Assembly (NCBI GenBank): GCA_023666965.1
Contig: JAMPAZ010000001.1
Location: 315,405-372,753, forward strand
Length of the DNA: 57,349 nt
Reading direction: 5' to 3'
Source: Muribaculum sp.
GTDB taxonomy: Bacteria; Bacteroidota; Bacteroidia; Bacteroidales; Muribaculaceae
Shown here: positions 19,540 through 26,726 of the stretch, piece by piece
Layout of the letters: each line of letters opens with the position of its first letter
How positions within the stretch are numbered: the first letter of the stretch is position 1
Notes under the pieces: generated by a model
Told to the model about the DNA's origin: nothing
The model's database searches: none
Seen by the model: only the letters and a program-made list of their open reading frames with translations
Position numbers and translations under genes: made by a program

Positions 19540-21705
19540 ATGAACCGATTATTATTAACCATCTTAGCGTCGACCGCCATCTGCGGTTCGTCGCTCGTAA
19601 CAGCAAATGCAATGGACGAATCAAGAAAAAATCCGTTCCTGGAGCCATACGGCACCAAATTTGACATTGCACCCTACGATAAAATTGTCTATGCCGACTA
19701 CATTCCGGCGCTTAAGGCCGGTATTGAGGAGCAGAAAAAGAATGTCGAGGCAATTGTCAACAATCAGGATGTACCGACATTCAACAACACGATCGTGGCT
19801 CTCGATCACTCAGGGCCGATACTCGATAAAGTGTGTGCCGTGTTTATGAATCTCGATGAGTCAAACTCCAACCCCGAAATGGATGCCATAGGGGTCGAAT
19901 TTTATCCGCTTGTGTCGGCTCATCAGGATGAAATATCAATGAATCCGAAGCTGTTTCAGCGTGTCAAAGCACTCTACGATTCTCGGGAAACGGCCGGCTA
20001 TAGTAAGGCTCAAATGCGTGCAGTGGAGCAATCATACAAAAATTTTGTCAGAAGCGGAGCGTTGCTTTCCGACACTCAAAAGGAAGAACTGAAGACGATA
20101 AATGGACGTCTGTCGGATTTATACCTGAAATTTAACAAGAATCTGCTTAATGCCACAAATGCGTTTGAGATTGTTGTCGAGGACAAGGCTCAACTTGCCG
20201 GAATTCCAGCTAATGTAGTGGCAAGTGCGGCCGAGACGGCTTCTAAGCGGGGAATGGAGGGAAAGTGGGTGTTCACTTTGCACGCTCCTTCCCGTCTGCC
20301 TGTGCTTCAATATGCCGATGACCGTGGGCTGCGCGAAAAAATGTATAAGGGATATACCTCACTTGCTTCGAGCGGCGAATACAGCAACTATCCTGTAATA
20401 GCTGAGATTGTTAAGCTCCGTGGCCAAAAAGCCCGTCTTTTAGGGTTTGAGACTTTTGCCGATTATATGACTGACAATGTCATGGCTAAGACTGTCGATA
20501 ATGCTGAAGATTTGCTGATGCAAATTTGGAAACCGGCGACTGCGAGGGTCAAGGAAGAAGTGGCAGAAATGCAGCTCCTAAGCAATAAGGAGGGAAACTC
20601 ATTTACCATTCAGCCGTGGGATTATTATTACTACGCCGAAAAGGTGCGTAAAGCGAAATATGACCTTGACGAAGATGTCGTAAGCCAATATTTCCATATC
20701 GATAATGTTCGTAAGGGTATATTTGAGATGGCCCATCGTCTGTATGGGGTTAATTTCACCGAGATTCCGGATGCGCCGAAATATGATCCGGAAGTCACTG
20801 TTTATGAGGTTACGGATGATAATGGCGAGCACATAGCAGTGTTTATGACCGACTACTTCACCCGTCCATCAAAGCGACAAGGAGCTTGGATGACCGAATT
20901 TAAGGGTTCGTTTGTTCCCGACGAGGGTGACCCGGTGCGTCCGATCGTTGTGAATGTATGTAATTTTGCGCCGCCGACAGCCGACAGCCCTTCTTTATTG
21001 TCGATTGACAATGTAGAGACAATGTTCCATGAATTCGGCCATGGACTGCACGGGATGCTGTCTCGCGCTAAGTATAAGTCGCAGGCCGGAACCAATGTTG
21101 ACCGTGACTTTGTTGAGCTTCCGTCGCAAATTCACGAACATTGGGCACTTGAGCCTGAATTGCTGAAGACTTACGCATTCCACTACAAGACCGGAGAAGT
21201 AATTCCTGACGAACTGATAGCCAAGCTTCAGGCGGCTTCTACCCATAATCAAGGTTTCACGACAACCGAACTTGCCGGAGCGGCATTGCTCGATCTCCAA
21301 TGGGGAAAATTGACCGATACGGAGAATGTCGACATTGAGGCGTTTGAGCGGGAGGTCGCTAGCAAACTTGGAATGCCCCGCGAAGTGCAGTATCGCTACC
21401 GCAGTCCCTATTTTAAGCATATATTCGGTAGCGACGGTTATGCCTCGGGCTATTATACCTATCTTTGGGCTGAGGTACTTGACACTGACGGTTTTGAATT
21501 GTTCAAGGAGAAGGGTGTCTTCGACCCCGCGACAGCTAAAGCGTTTCGGGAGAATGTCTTGGAAATGGGCGGCAGCGACGATCCGATGGACCTTTATATA
21601 AAATTCCGCGGAAAGAAGCCCACCCCTGATGCATTGCTTCGCAACAGAGGTCTTGTGGATGAGCCGAATAAGGATTTGCGCATAAACAACATTGAAGGTA
21701 AATAA
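19540..21705 (+). CDS. M3-family metallopeptidase (peptidyl-dipeptidase Dcp-like)
   Basis: This 721-residue protein has a signal peptide (to about residue 25) and the M3 zinc site HEFGHGLHG near residue 497, with the downstream glutamate segment typical of thimet-oligopeptidase relatives. Other family landmarks are NPFLEPYGTKFDIAPYDKI at the start and the C-terminal FRENVLEMGGSDDPMDLY. Length equals typical Dcp. The enzyme should remove dipeptides from peptide C-termini in the periplasm and feed peptide nutrition. It lies 35 bases after the EEP gene and 14 bases before the GH43 gene. Confidence 0.93.
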   Translation: MNRLLLTILASTAICGSSLVTANAMDESRKNPFLEPYGTKFDIAPYDKIVYADYIPALKAGIEEQKKNVEAIVNNQDVPTFNNTIVALDHSGPILDKVCAVFMNLDESNSNPEMDAIGVEFYPLVSAHQDEISMNPKLFQRVKALYDSRETAGYSKAQMRAVEQSYKNFVRSGALLSDTQKEELKTINGRLSDLYLKFNKNLLNATNAFEIVVEDKAQLAGIPANVVASAAETASKRGMEGKWVFTLHAPSRLPVLQYADDRGLREKMYKGYTSLASSGEYSNYPVIAEIVKLRGQKARLLGFETFADYMTDNVMAKTVDNAEDLLMQIWKPATARVKEEVAEMQLLSNKEGNSFTIQPWDYYYYAEKVRKAKYDLDEDVVSQYFHIDNVRKGIFEMAHRLYGVNFTEIPDAPKYDPEVTVYEVTDDNGEHIAVFMTDYFTRPSKRQGAWMTEFKGSFVPDEGDPVRPIVVNVCNFAPPTADSPSLLSIDNVETMFHEFGHGLHGMLSRAKYKSQAGTNVDRDFVELPSQIHEHWALEPELLKTYAFHYKTGEVIPDELIAKLQAASTHNQGFTTTELAGAALLDLQWGKLTDTENVDIEAFEREVASKLGMPREVQYRYRSPYFKHIFGSDGYASGYYTYLWAEVLDTDGFELFKEKGVFDPATAKAFRENVLEMGGSDDPMDLYIKFRGKKPTPDALLRNRGLVDEPNKDLRINNIEGK

Positions 21706-21719
21706 TAGACGATAAAGAA

Positions 21720-22703
21720 ATGAACCGTTGTTTCCAATTTGCAGTCATGCTCATTATGGGCATGACTGCTGCCGGTGCCAATCCGATTCTCCCGGGATTT
21801 CATGCCGATCCGGAAATCCTTTATGCAGAAGGAACAGGAAAATATTATATTTACTCTACCACTGACGGGCAACCCGGATGGGGAGGTTGGTATTACACGG
21901 TGTATTCTTCTGACGACCTTCGAGATTGGACTTACGAAGGCGTTGCTCTTGACTTGAAGTCAGATCAAGTAAGTTGGGCCGACGGCAATGCATGGGCTCC
22001 GGCCATCGAGGAGCGTAAAGTCGATGGCAAATATCGCTATTATCTTTATTTCAGCGGCAATCCCGTGGCCGGTGGAGGTAAGCAGATCGGCGTTGCAGTA
22101 GCCGATTCACCAATCGGGCCGTTTGAAGATTTGGGCCATCCGATTATAACCGAGTCTCCGGTCGGGCATGGTCAGCAGATAGATGTCGACGTTTTTGTTG
22201 ATCCTCAATCGGGTAAGCCGTATCTTTATTGGGGAAATGGCTATATGGCCGGTGCGGAATTGAACGATGATATGTTGTCGATAAAAGAGTCGACCATTAC
22301 TGTTATGACTCCTGAGGGAGGTACGCTTGCCGACTACAACTATCGTGAAGCACCCTACGTGTTTTATCGCGACGGCCTTTATTATTTCCTCTGGTCTGTC
22401 GACGATACCGGTTCGCCAAACTATCATGTGGCTTATGGTACCTCGACATCTCCTCTGGGTCCGATAAAAGTGGCTGACCAGCCGGTGGTATTGATTCAGA
22501 ATCCGGATTCTAAAATCTACGGACCGGCACATAATTCGGTGATTAAGGCTCCCGAAACAGATGTATGGTATATAGTTTATCACAGGATAAACGCCGATTA
22601 TATAGAGAAGGACAAAGGTCCGGGTTGGCATCGCGAAGTGTGTATTGACCCCATGAGGTTCAATGCCGACGGGACTATACGTCCAGTGGTGCCCAGCAAA
22701 TAG
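21720..22703 (+). CDS. Glycoside hydrolase family 43 protein
   Basis: This 327-residue secreted protein has a signal peptide of about 20 residues and the GH43 five-blade propeller signature. The catalytic base is Asp30 in GFHADPEI, a pKa-tuning Asp lies in DVDVFVDPQSG, and the likely acid Glu is in REAPYVFYRDG. Family members release arabinose or xylose from plant arabinoxylan or pectin side chains. No SusC/SusD pair or other glycosidase is next to it, so the substrate cannot be deduced. It follows the M3 gene by 14 bases and is closed by a terminator. Confidence 0.9.
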   Translation: MNRCFQFAVMLIMGMTAAGANPILPGFHADPEILYAEGTGKYYIYSTTDGQPGWGGWYYTVYSSDDLRDWTYEGVALDLKSDQVSWADGNAWAPAIEERKVDGKYRYYLYFSGNPVAGGGKQIGVAVADSPIGPFEDLGHPIITESPVGHGQQIDVDVFVDPQSGKPYLYWGNGYMAGAELNDDMLSIKESTITVMTPEGGTLADYNYREAPYVFYRDGLYYFLWSVDDTGSPNYHVAYGTSTSPLGPIKVADQPVVLIQNPDSKIYGPAHNSVIKAPETDVWYIVYHRINADYIEKDKGPGWHREVCIDPMRFNADGTIRPVVPSK

Positions 22704-22745
22704 AAATTGGCAAAAATAGTCGCAGACTACTCTCTCAAAAAAATC

Positions 22746-22780
22746 GGAAGCCGGAATCGAACTCGATTCCGGCTTCCTTA
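22746..22780 (+). terminator. Intrinsic terminator after the GH43 gene
   Basis: GGAAGCCGGAATCG pairs perfectly with CGATTCCGGCTTCC across a 4-base loop. The T-tract is weak, so it may work in both directions. Confidence 0.85.
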
Positions 22781-22799
22781 TAATGCCACATCAAAGGAT

Positions 22800-23060
22800 G
22801 CGATGAAACTCCGAATGACAGGATTTGAGCGCTCGCCGTCCTTTGTAATCCGCCTGGGCATAAAGCCTCCTCTCCAAGGAGAGGATGGGGCCCGCCATCA
22901 AACGGCTAAGCTTGTCTCGGTATTTCATGTAAATTTGATGAGTTTCCCAATCTACTTTGATGTGGTAATATCTTTTGCGAGTGTTGAGGCTCTCTTGCCT
23001 CTCGCTATTCTTATAACACAAAGATAGAATTTAAAGTTGAAATCTCCAAATTTTTTTCGA
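22800..23060. other. Gene-free stretch with an inverted repeat
   Basis: No convincing gene is seen. The minus strand holds a 76-codon open frame (22791-23021) without recognisable motifs. The stretch contains the palindrome CCTCTCC-A-AGGAGAGG near 22871, a kind of sequence often found scattered between Bacteroidota genes, and a CTCTTGCCTCTC segment. It may be decayed repeat DNA. Confidence 0.35.
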
Positions 23061-23068
23061 GGCTAAAA

Positions 23069-23659
23069 CTACCTCATTATATCGGTTGATGCTATGCAAG
23101 GAATGCCCATGTTTTTGATATCGTAGACGTTAGCTTTTGCAACCTCGTCTGTGGCTGCCGAGCAACAATCGGTCACTACAGTTGCGTTATAGTCATAGCC
23201 CATTGCATCTACAGCTGTCGACCGGATGCAGTTGGGGTATTGTGTGCCTACGATGTATAAGTTCTTTACGCCAAGACCACGGAGCACAATGTCCAAGTCT
23301 GTGCCGAAAAAAGCACTGAACCGGTGTTTCGTGATTTCAATATCGCCTGGCTTGGGTGCGATGGCCTCCACCACTTCTGCGCCTTTTGTGCCCGGAACGC
23401 AGAACGGATGACCCTCCTCAAAGAAATGACGTCGGAACAGCTCTGCGTCAACTCCGGAAGGTCGGTGAACACGGTAGGCATAGATGACCGGCCACCTTTT
23501 AGTCCTGCCGTAATCGAGAAATTTTTGAATCGCAGGGATGGTGTCGAAGGCTCCCATTACTCTCATTTGTGCGCCCGGTAGAACAAAATCGTTCTGCATG
23601 TCCACTACAATGATGGCGTTTTCGGCGCTTGTTATAAATGCGTTAGTCTGATTTTCCAT
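23069..23659 (-). CDS. Isochorismatase-like cysteine hydrolase
   Basis: This 196-residue cytoplasmic protein belongs to the isochorismatase/nicotinamidase-like group. The catalytic triad is visible: Asp20 in VVDMQNDF, Lys111 in ITKHRFSAF and Cys144 in YPNCIRST, preceded by the usual VGTQ turn. The metal ligands of true nicotinamidases are not evident, so an amide or isochorismate-type substrate remains open. It is a single gene, convergent to GH43 and downstream of the tRNA pair. Confidence 0.9.
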   Translation of the reverse strand: MENQTNAFITSAENAIIVVDMQNDFVLPGAQMRVMGAFDTIPAIQKFLDYGRTKRWPVIYAYRVHRPSGVDAELFRRHFFEEGHPFCVPGTKGAEVVEAIAPKPGDIEITKHRFSAFFGTDLDIVLRGLGVKNLYIVGTQYPNCIRSTAVDAMGYDYNATVVTDCCSAATDEVAKANVYDIKNMGIPCIASTDIMR

Positions 23660-23797
23660 AATTGATCATTGATTAGAATAGTCTTATTAAAACGCCTGCT
23701 TATCCCTCCTCGTTCATCTTTCCTCCAAATTTTTCCATGGCGGATCATGTGGGTCGGTAGAGAATCAGGACTATAGGATATGACGTATGGGAGACAT

Positions 23798-23832
23798 AAA
23801 AAAGAGGACTCTCTTGATGAGAATCCTCTTTC
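23798..23832 (-). terminator. Terminator of the tRNA-Ala/tRNA-Leu transcript
   Basis: On the minus strand AAAGAGGATTCTC pairs with GAGAGTCCTCTTT (one mismatch) around ATCAA, followed by a T run. It lies directly after tRNA-Leu. Confidence 0.85.
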
Positions 23833-23834
23833 GG

Positions 23835-23916
23835 TACCCAGACCCGGGATCGAACCGGGATGGATTGCTCCACTGGTGTTTGAGACCAGCGCGTCTACCG
23901 ATTCCGCCATCTGGGC
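23835..23916 (-). tRNA. tRNA-Leu (anticodon CAA)
   Basis: The acceptor GCCCAGA pairs with TCTGGGT (one G-T). The anticodon loop CTCAAAC in a CTGGT/ACCAG stem reads CAA. There is a long variable arm as expected for class II, and the T arm loop is TTCGATC. Discriminator A. The full CCA is not encoded. Confidence 0.95.
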
Positions 23917-23941
23917 ATATAATTCTAACTTGGTAGATGTG

Positions 23942-24015
23942 TGGAGTATAGCGGACTCGAACCGCTCACCTCGACACTGCCAGTGTCGCGCTCTAGCCAG
24001 ATGAGCTAATACCCC
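23942..24015 (-). tRNA. tRNA-Ala (anticodon GGC)
   Basis: The acceptor GGGGTAT pairs with ATACTCC and contains the G3-U70 wobble that marks alanine tRNAs. The anticodon loop CTGGCAG reads GGC. Discriminator A. It is the first of two tRNAs in one transcript, with 25 bases to tRNA-Leu. Confidence 0.95.
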
Positions 24016-24058
24016 GTTGTGTTAATGTGCAGTAGCGTTTGTCGCTCTGATTGCGGTG

Positions 24059-24090
24059 CAAAATTAATGCTTTTGTGGTAAATGAACAAA
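24059..24090 (-). promoter_or_regulatory. Bacteroidota promoter for the tRNA-Ala/tRNA-Leu pair
   Basis: On the minus strand TTTG (24090-24087), 20 bases, then TAATTTTG (24066-24059). This is a full match to the consensus, 43 bases upstream of tRNA-Ala. Confidence 0.7.
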
Positions 24091-24240
24091 TATTTGGGCT
24101 GTAATTTGCAGAAAAATATTTTCATGCGACATTTCTGAGGTTTATAGACGGCTTTGGGAAGAGTTTGTTGCATTAATGCGAACTTATTCTGTTAAGTAAA
24201 CGTTTTTATTTGAAACTTACTGAGTTATCAACTATTTAAA

Positions 24241-25314
24241 ATGATTTTTATGAAAAGGATGTTCACTTTGCTGTTTCTAATGGGTTTGATGGCTTTAGCG
24301 GGGTCTTCCAAAGCCGAGGCTTGTTCACGAATATTATATGAAGGTCCGGACTCGACAGGTACGCCTGACACTGAGGTGCTCCGTATCGTTGGCCGCTCGC
24401 TCGATTGGCGTACTCCGATCCCCACAAACCTGTATGTTTATCCCAGAGGAATGAAGAAGAAGGGCAATGTCCAGGCCAATTCCGTAGAATGGACTTCAAA
24501 ATATGGAGCCGTCTACGCGGTAGGTTACGACGGAGGAGTGACGGAAGGAATGAATGAAAAGGGGCTTGTGGTCAACGGATTGTTCTGTAAAGGTACAGTA
24601 TATGACAATCCATCGACTTCCGACAGGCCGCCGATGTCTCTTGCCGTGTTTGTGGCATGGCTTCTTGACATGAACGCCACTACCCCGGAAGTGGTAAGCG
24701 TACTTAAGGAGCATAATTTCAATATCTCCGGAGCGACGTTTGACGGTGGAACCGTATCGGCACTTCATTGGGGAATAACCGACGCCGAAGGACGTTCAGC
24801 GATATTGGAGTTTGACAATGGCGAGGTTAAGGTGTATGAAGGTCAAGACATAATTGCGATGACTAACGATCCGCAATACCCTGCGATGACGGCCATTAAC
24901 GACTACTGGCTTAAAATCGGCGGTACTCACATGTTGCCCGGCACTGTAAGCAGTGCTGACCGGTATGTGCGCGGCTACTTCTTCGACAAACATGTCGAAA
25001 AGACTTCCGATGCCGACTTGGGCCTGTCCATTATCCGGTCGATATTGTTCAATGTATCAGTTCCGTATACATATCTTATCGAGGGTGAGCCTAATGTTTC
25101 ATCTACGCAGTGGCGTTCATTCGCCAATATACGCGATAGGCTGTACTATTTTGATATTGTGACCAATCCCGGTATATTTTATATCGACCTTAAAAAGTGT
25201 GACCTGCGTCCTGGTGCGTCAGTGATGAAGCTTGACACGTCCAAAAGTAGTGATTTTCTGGGCGATGTCACAGATAAACTTGTTAAGCACGCTCCATTTA
25301 CCCCCATGTATTAA
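24241..25314 (+). CDS. Choloylglycine-hydrolase family protein (bile salt hydrolase / penicillin V acylase-like)
   Basis: This 357-residue protein belongs to the linear amide C-N hydrolases of the Ntn superfamily. The nucleophile is Cys28, exposed when the signal peptide is cut after KAEA. Further active-site matches are the Arg and Asp in GRSLDW, NEKGLVVNGLF, and the Asn in MTNDPQY. Periplasmic members in Bacteroides hydrolyse conjugated bile salts or penicillin V; which substrate applies here cannot be decided by eye. The gene stands alone and is followed by a hairpin. ATGs at 24250 and 24259 are alternative starts. A perfect palindrome, GCATTAATGC, lies at 24170-24179 upstream. Confidence 0.88.
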   Translation: MIFMKRMFTLLFLMGLMALAGSSKAEACSRILYEGPDSTGTPDTEVLRIVGRSLDWRTPIPTNLYVYPRGMKKKGNVQANSVEWTSKYGAVYAVGYDGGVTEGMNEKGLVVNGLFCKGTVYDNPSTSDRPPMSLAVFVAWLLDMNATTPEVVSVLKEHNFNISGATFDGGTVSALHWGITDAEGRSAILEFDNGEVKVYEGQDIIAMTNDPQYPAMTAINDYWLKIGGTHMLPGTVSSADRYVRGYFFDKHVEKTSDADLGLSIIRSILFNVSVPYTYLIEGEPNVSSTQWRSFANIRDRLYYFDIVTNPGIFYIDLKKCDLRPGASVMKLDTSKSSDFLGDVTDKLVKHAPFTPMY

Positions 25315-25344
25315 TGTAGGTAAATCGTATATGGTATAAAGACT

Positions 25345-25380
25345 ACTGCGCCGTTAAATCTGTGATTTTGTCGGCGCAGT
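25345..25380 (+). terminator. Hairpin after the choloylglycine-hydrolase gene
   Basis: ACTGCGCCG pairs perfectly with CGGCGCAGT around an 18-base loop. There is no T-tract directly after it, so termination is only probable. Confidence 0.55.
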
Positions 25381-25402
25381 GTCGTATGTCACTCTTTTTT
25401 GC

Positions 25403-25410
25403 TACCTTTG
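25403..25410 (+). promoter_or_regulatory. -7 element (TACCTTTG) for the DUF4421 gene
   Basis: TACCTTTG matches TAnnTTTG and ends 51 bases before the ATG at 25461. The -33 element is not clear. Confidence 0.45.
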
Positions 25411-25460
25411 CGCAGTTATTTTTTAGTCGCCGAAGGCGATAGCCAATCCATAGTTGAAAT

Positions 25461-26633
25461 ATGTCGTTTAGCAGATTTTGGTCAGGAGTAGTTTGGTGTG
25501 TAGTTTGCATGATGTCTATTGCATCGGCACAAGGCGCCAATATCTCTTATGTCGATCCGGCACGCCAAGATTCTGTCTCTTCCGATACGATAAAGTGGCC
25601 TGCATACGCTACGCCCGAATGGAGGTCGAAAAACTGGGTGAAACAGCTAATGGCGAACGGCTTCAGAATTAACGACCCCGGAATAAACTATCCAAAGTTT
25701 ATGCGTTTTTGCCTGAAGGTCTATAATTGGGGTGATCGTACGTTCAACTCTTACAACCCCGAATATGTGGTTGGATCAGGTAAGAATTGGAAATTTTTCG
25801 GAAAAAGTTATACATGGGCTGAAAGCTATGCGATGTATTTGCCTGACGATGTCGATGTAAGAATGACTTCGGCATATTACAGTGACTTGGGCTTGTCGCT
25901 TAACTTCATGGCTTTAAGCATAGGATATACCTTTAATGCCAATGATCTTTTTCGTCATCCGGTGGCCAATAGGGCCAATTTCGAGTTTAACTTCACATGC
26001 GCATTGTTTTCCGGAAGTTATACCCATGCATCGACTAACGGAGGTGTCACTATTACACATTTTGGCGACTATAACGATGGCAAGCGCATACACTATGACT
26101 TTAACGCCGTCAATCACGATATGAAGACCGGCTCGCTCTACTACTTTTTCAATCATCGAAAATACAGCCATGCGGCGGCCTATTGCTATTCAAAATACCA
26201 GATGAAAAGTGCCGGAACTTGGATTTGTGGATTTAATTTCAATACGCAGGAGATTGACATTGACTTTACCAAGTTGCCGCTTGACATGTTGAAGTTTCTT
26301 CCTGACGACCGGTTCCACTATCGGTTTCACTACACCGACTATAATCTGCTCGGGGGTTATGCCTACAATTGGGTGCCTCGCCCGAAGCGATGGCTTTTTA
26401 ATATCACTGCAATGCCGGCATTGGGCTACAAGCACCTCTACGGCGACTCAGCTGACGGGCGAAAGGACATGTTCTCAGCCAATTTGAAGATGATGGGTTC
26501 GATTGTGTTTAATTACAAGGCGCTTTTTGCGTCGCTAACCGGTAGGTTTGACGGACACATTTATATGGGCCGCAGTTATACATTTCTTAATTCTACCGAA
26601 TCGCTTACCTTTCTAGTGGGATTCCGGTTTTGA
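25461..26633 (+). CDS. DUF4421 outer-membrane beta-barrel protein
   Basis: This 390-residue protein has a signal peptide ending near SAQGA. The rest is made of amphipathic beta strands, ending LTFLVGFRF with a C-terminal Phe as in outer-membrane barrels. The segment FNSYNPEYVVGSGKNWKFF and the overall layout fit DUF4421, a Bacteroidota family of unknown role. It is a single-gene unit between a hairpin and the YfhO promoter. Confidence 0.8.
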   Translation: MSFSRFWSGVVWCVVCMMSIASAQGANISYVDPARQDSVSSDTIKWPAYATPEWRSKNWVKQLMANGFRINDPGINYPKFMRFCLKVYNWGDRTFNSYNPEYVVGSGKNWKFFGKSYTWAESYAMYLPDDVDVRMTSAYYSDLGLSLNFMALSIGYTFNANDLFRHPVANRANFEFNFTCALFSGSYTHASTNGGVTITHFGDYNDGKRIHYDFNAVNHDMKTGSLYYFFNHRKYSHAAAYCYSKYQMKSAGTWICGFNFNTQEIDIDFTKLPLDMLKFLPDDRFHYRFHYTDYNLLGGYAYNWVPRPKRWLFNITAMPALGYKHLYGDSADGRKDMFSANLKMMGSIVFNYKALFASLTGRFDGHIYMGRSYTFLNSTESLTFLVGFRF

Positions 26634-26669
26634 GTCGGTCCGGCAATCGGCTTTCGCGGCCTATTTCTT

Positions 26670-26700
26670 TTTGTGGAGTGGGGTAATTGTGTTAACTTTG
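26670..26700 (+). promoter_or_regulatory. Bacteroidota promoter for yfhO-like gene
   Basis: TTTG (26670-26673), exactly 19 bases, then TAACTTTG (26693-26700). This is a perfect match, ending 26 bases before the ATG at 26727. Confidence 0.78.
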
Positions 26701-26726
26701 TGGCAAAGTAAGACAGAATAAATCAA

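Noticed and set aside
22791-23021. 76-codon minus-strand frame
   Set aside because: No motif, no promoter or good start context, and it overlaps repeat-like palindromes.
23632-23910. Minus-strand frame of 92 codons beginning MAESVDAL
   Set aside because: Its first part is the translation of tRNA-Leu and its terminator, a familiar false gene.
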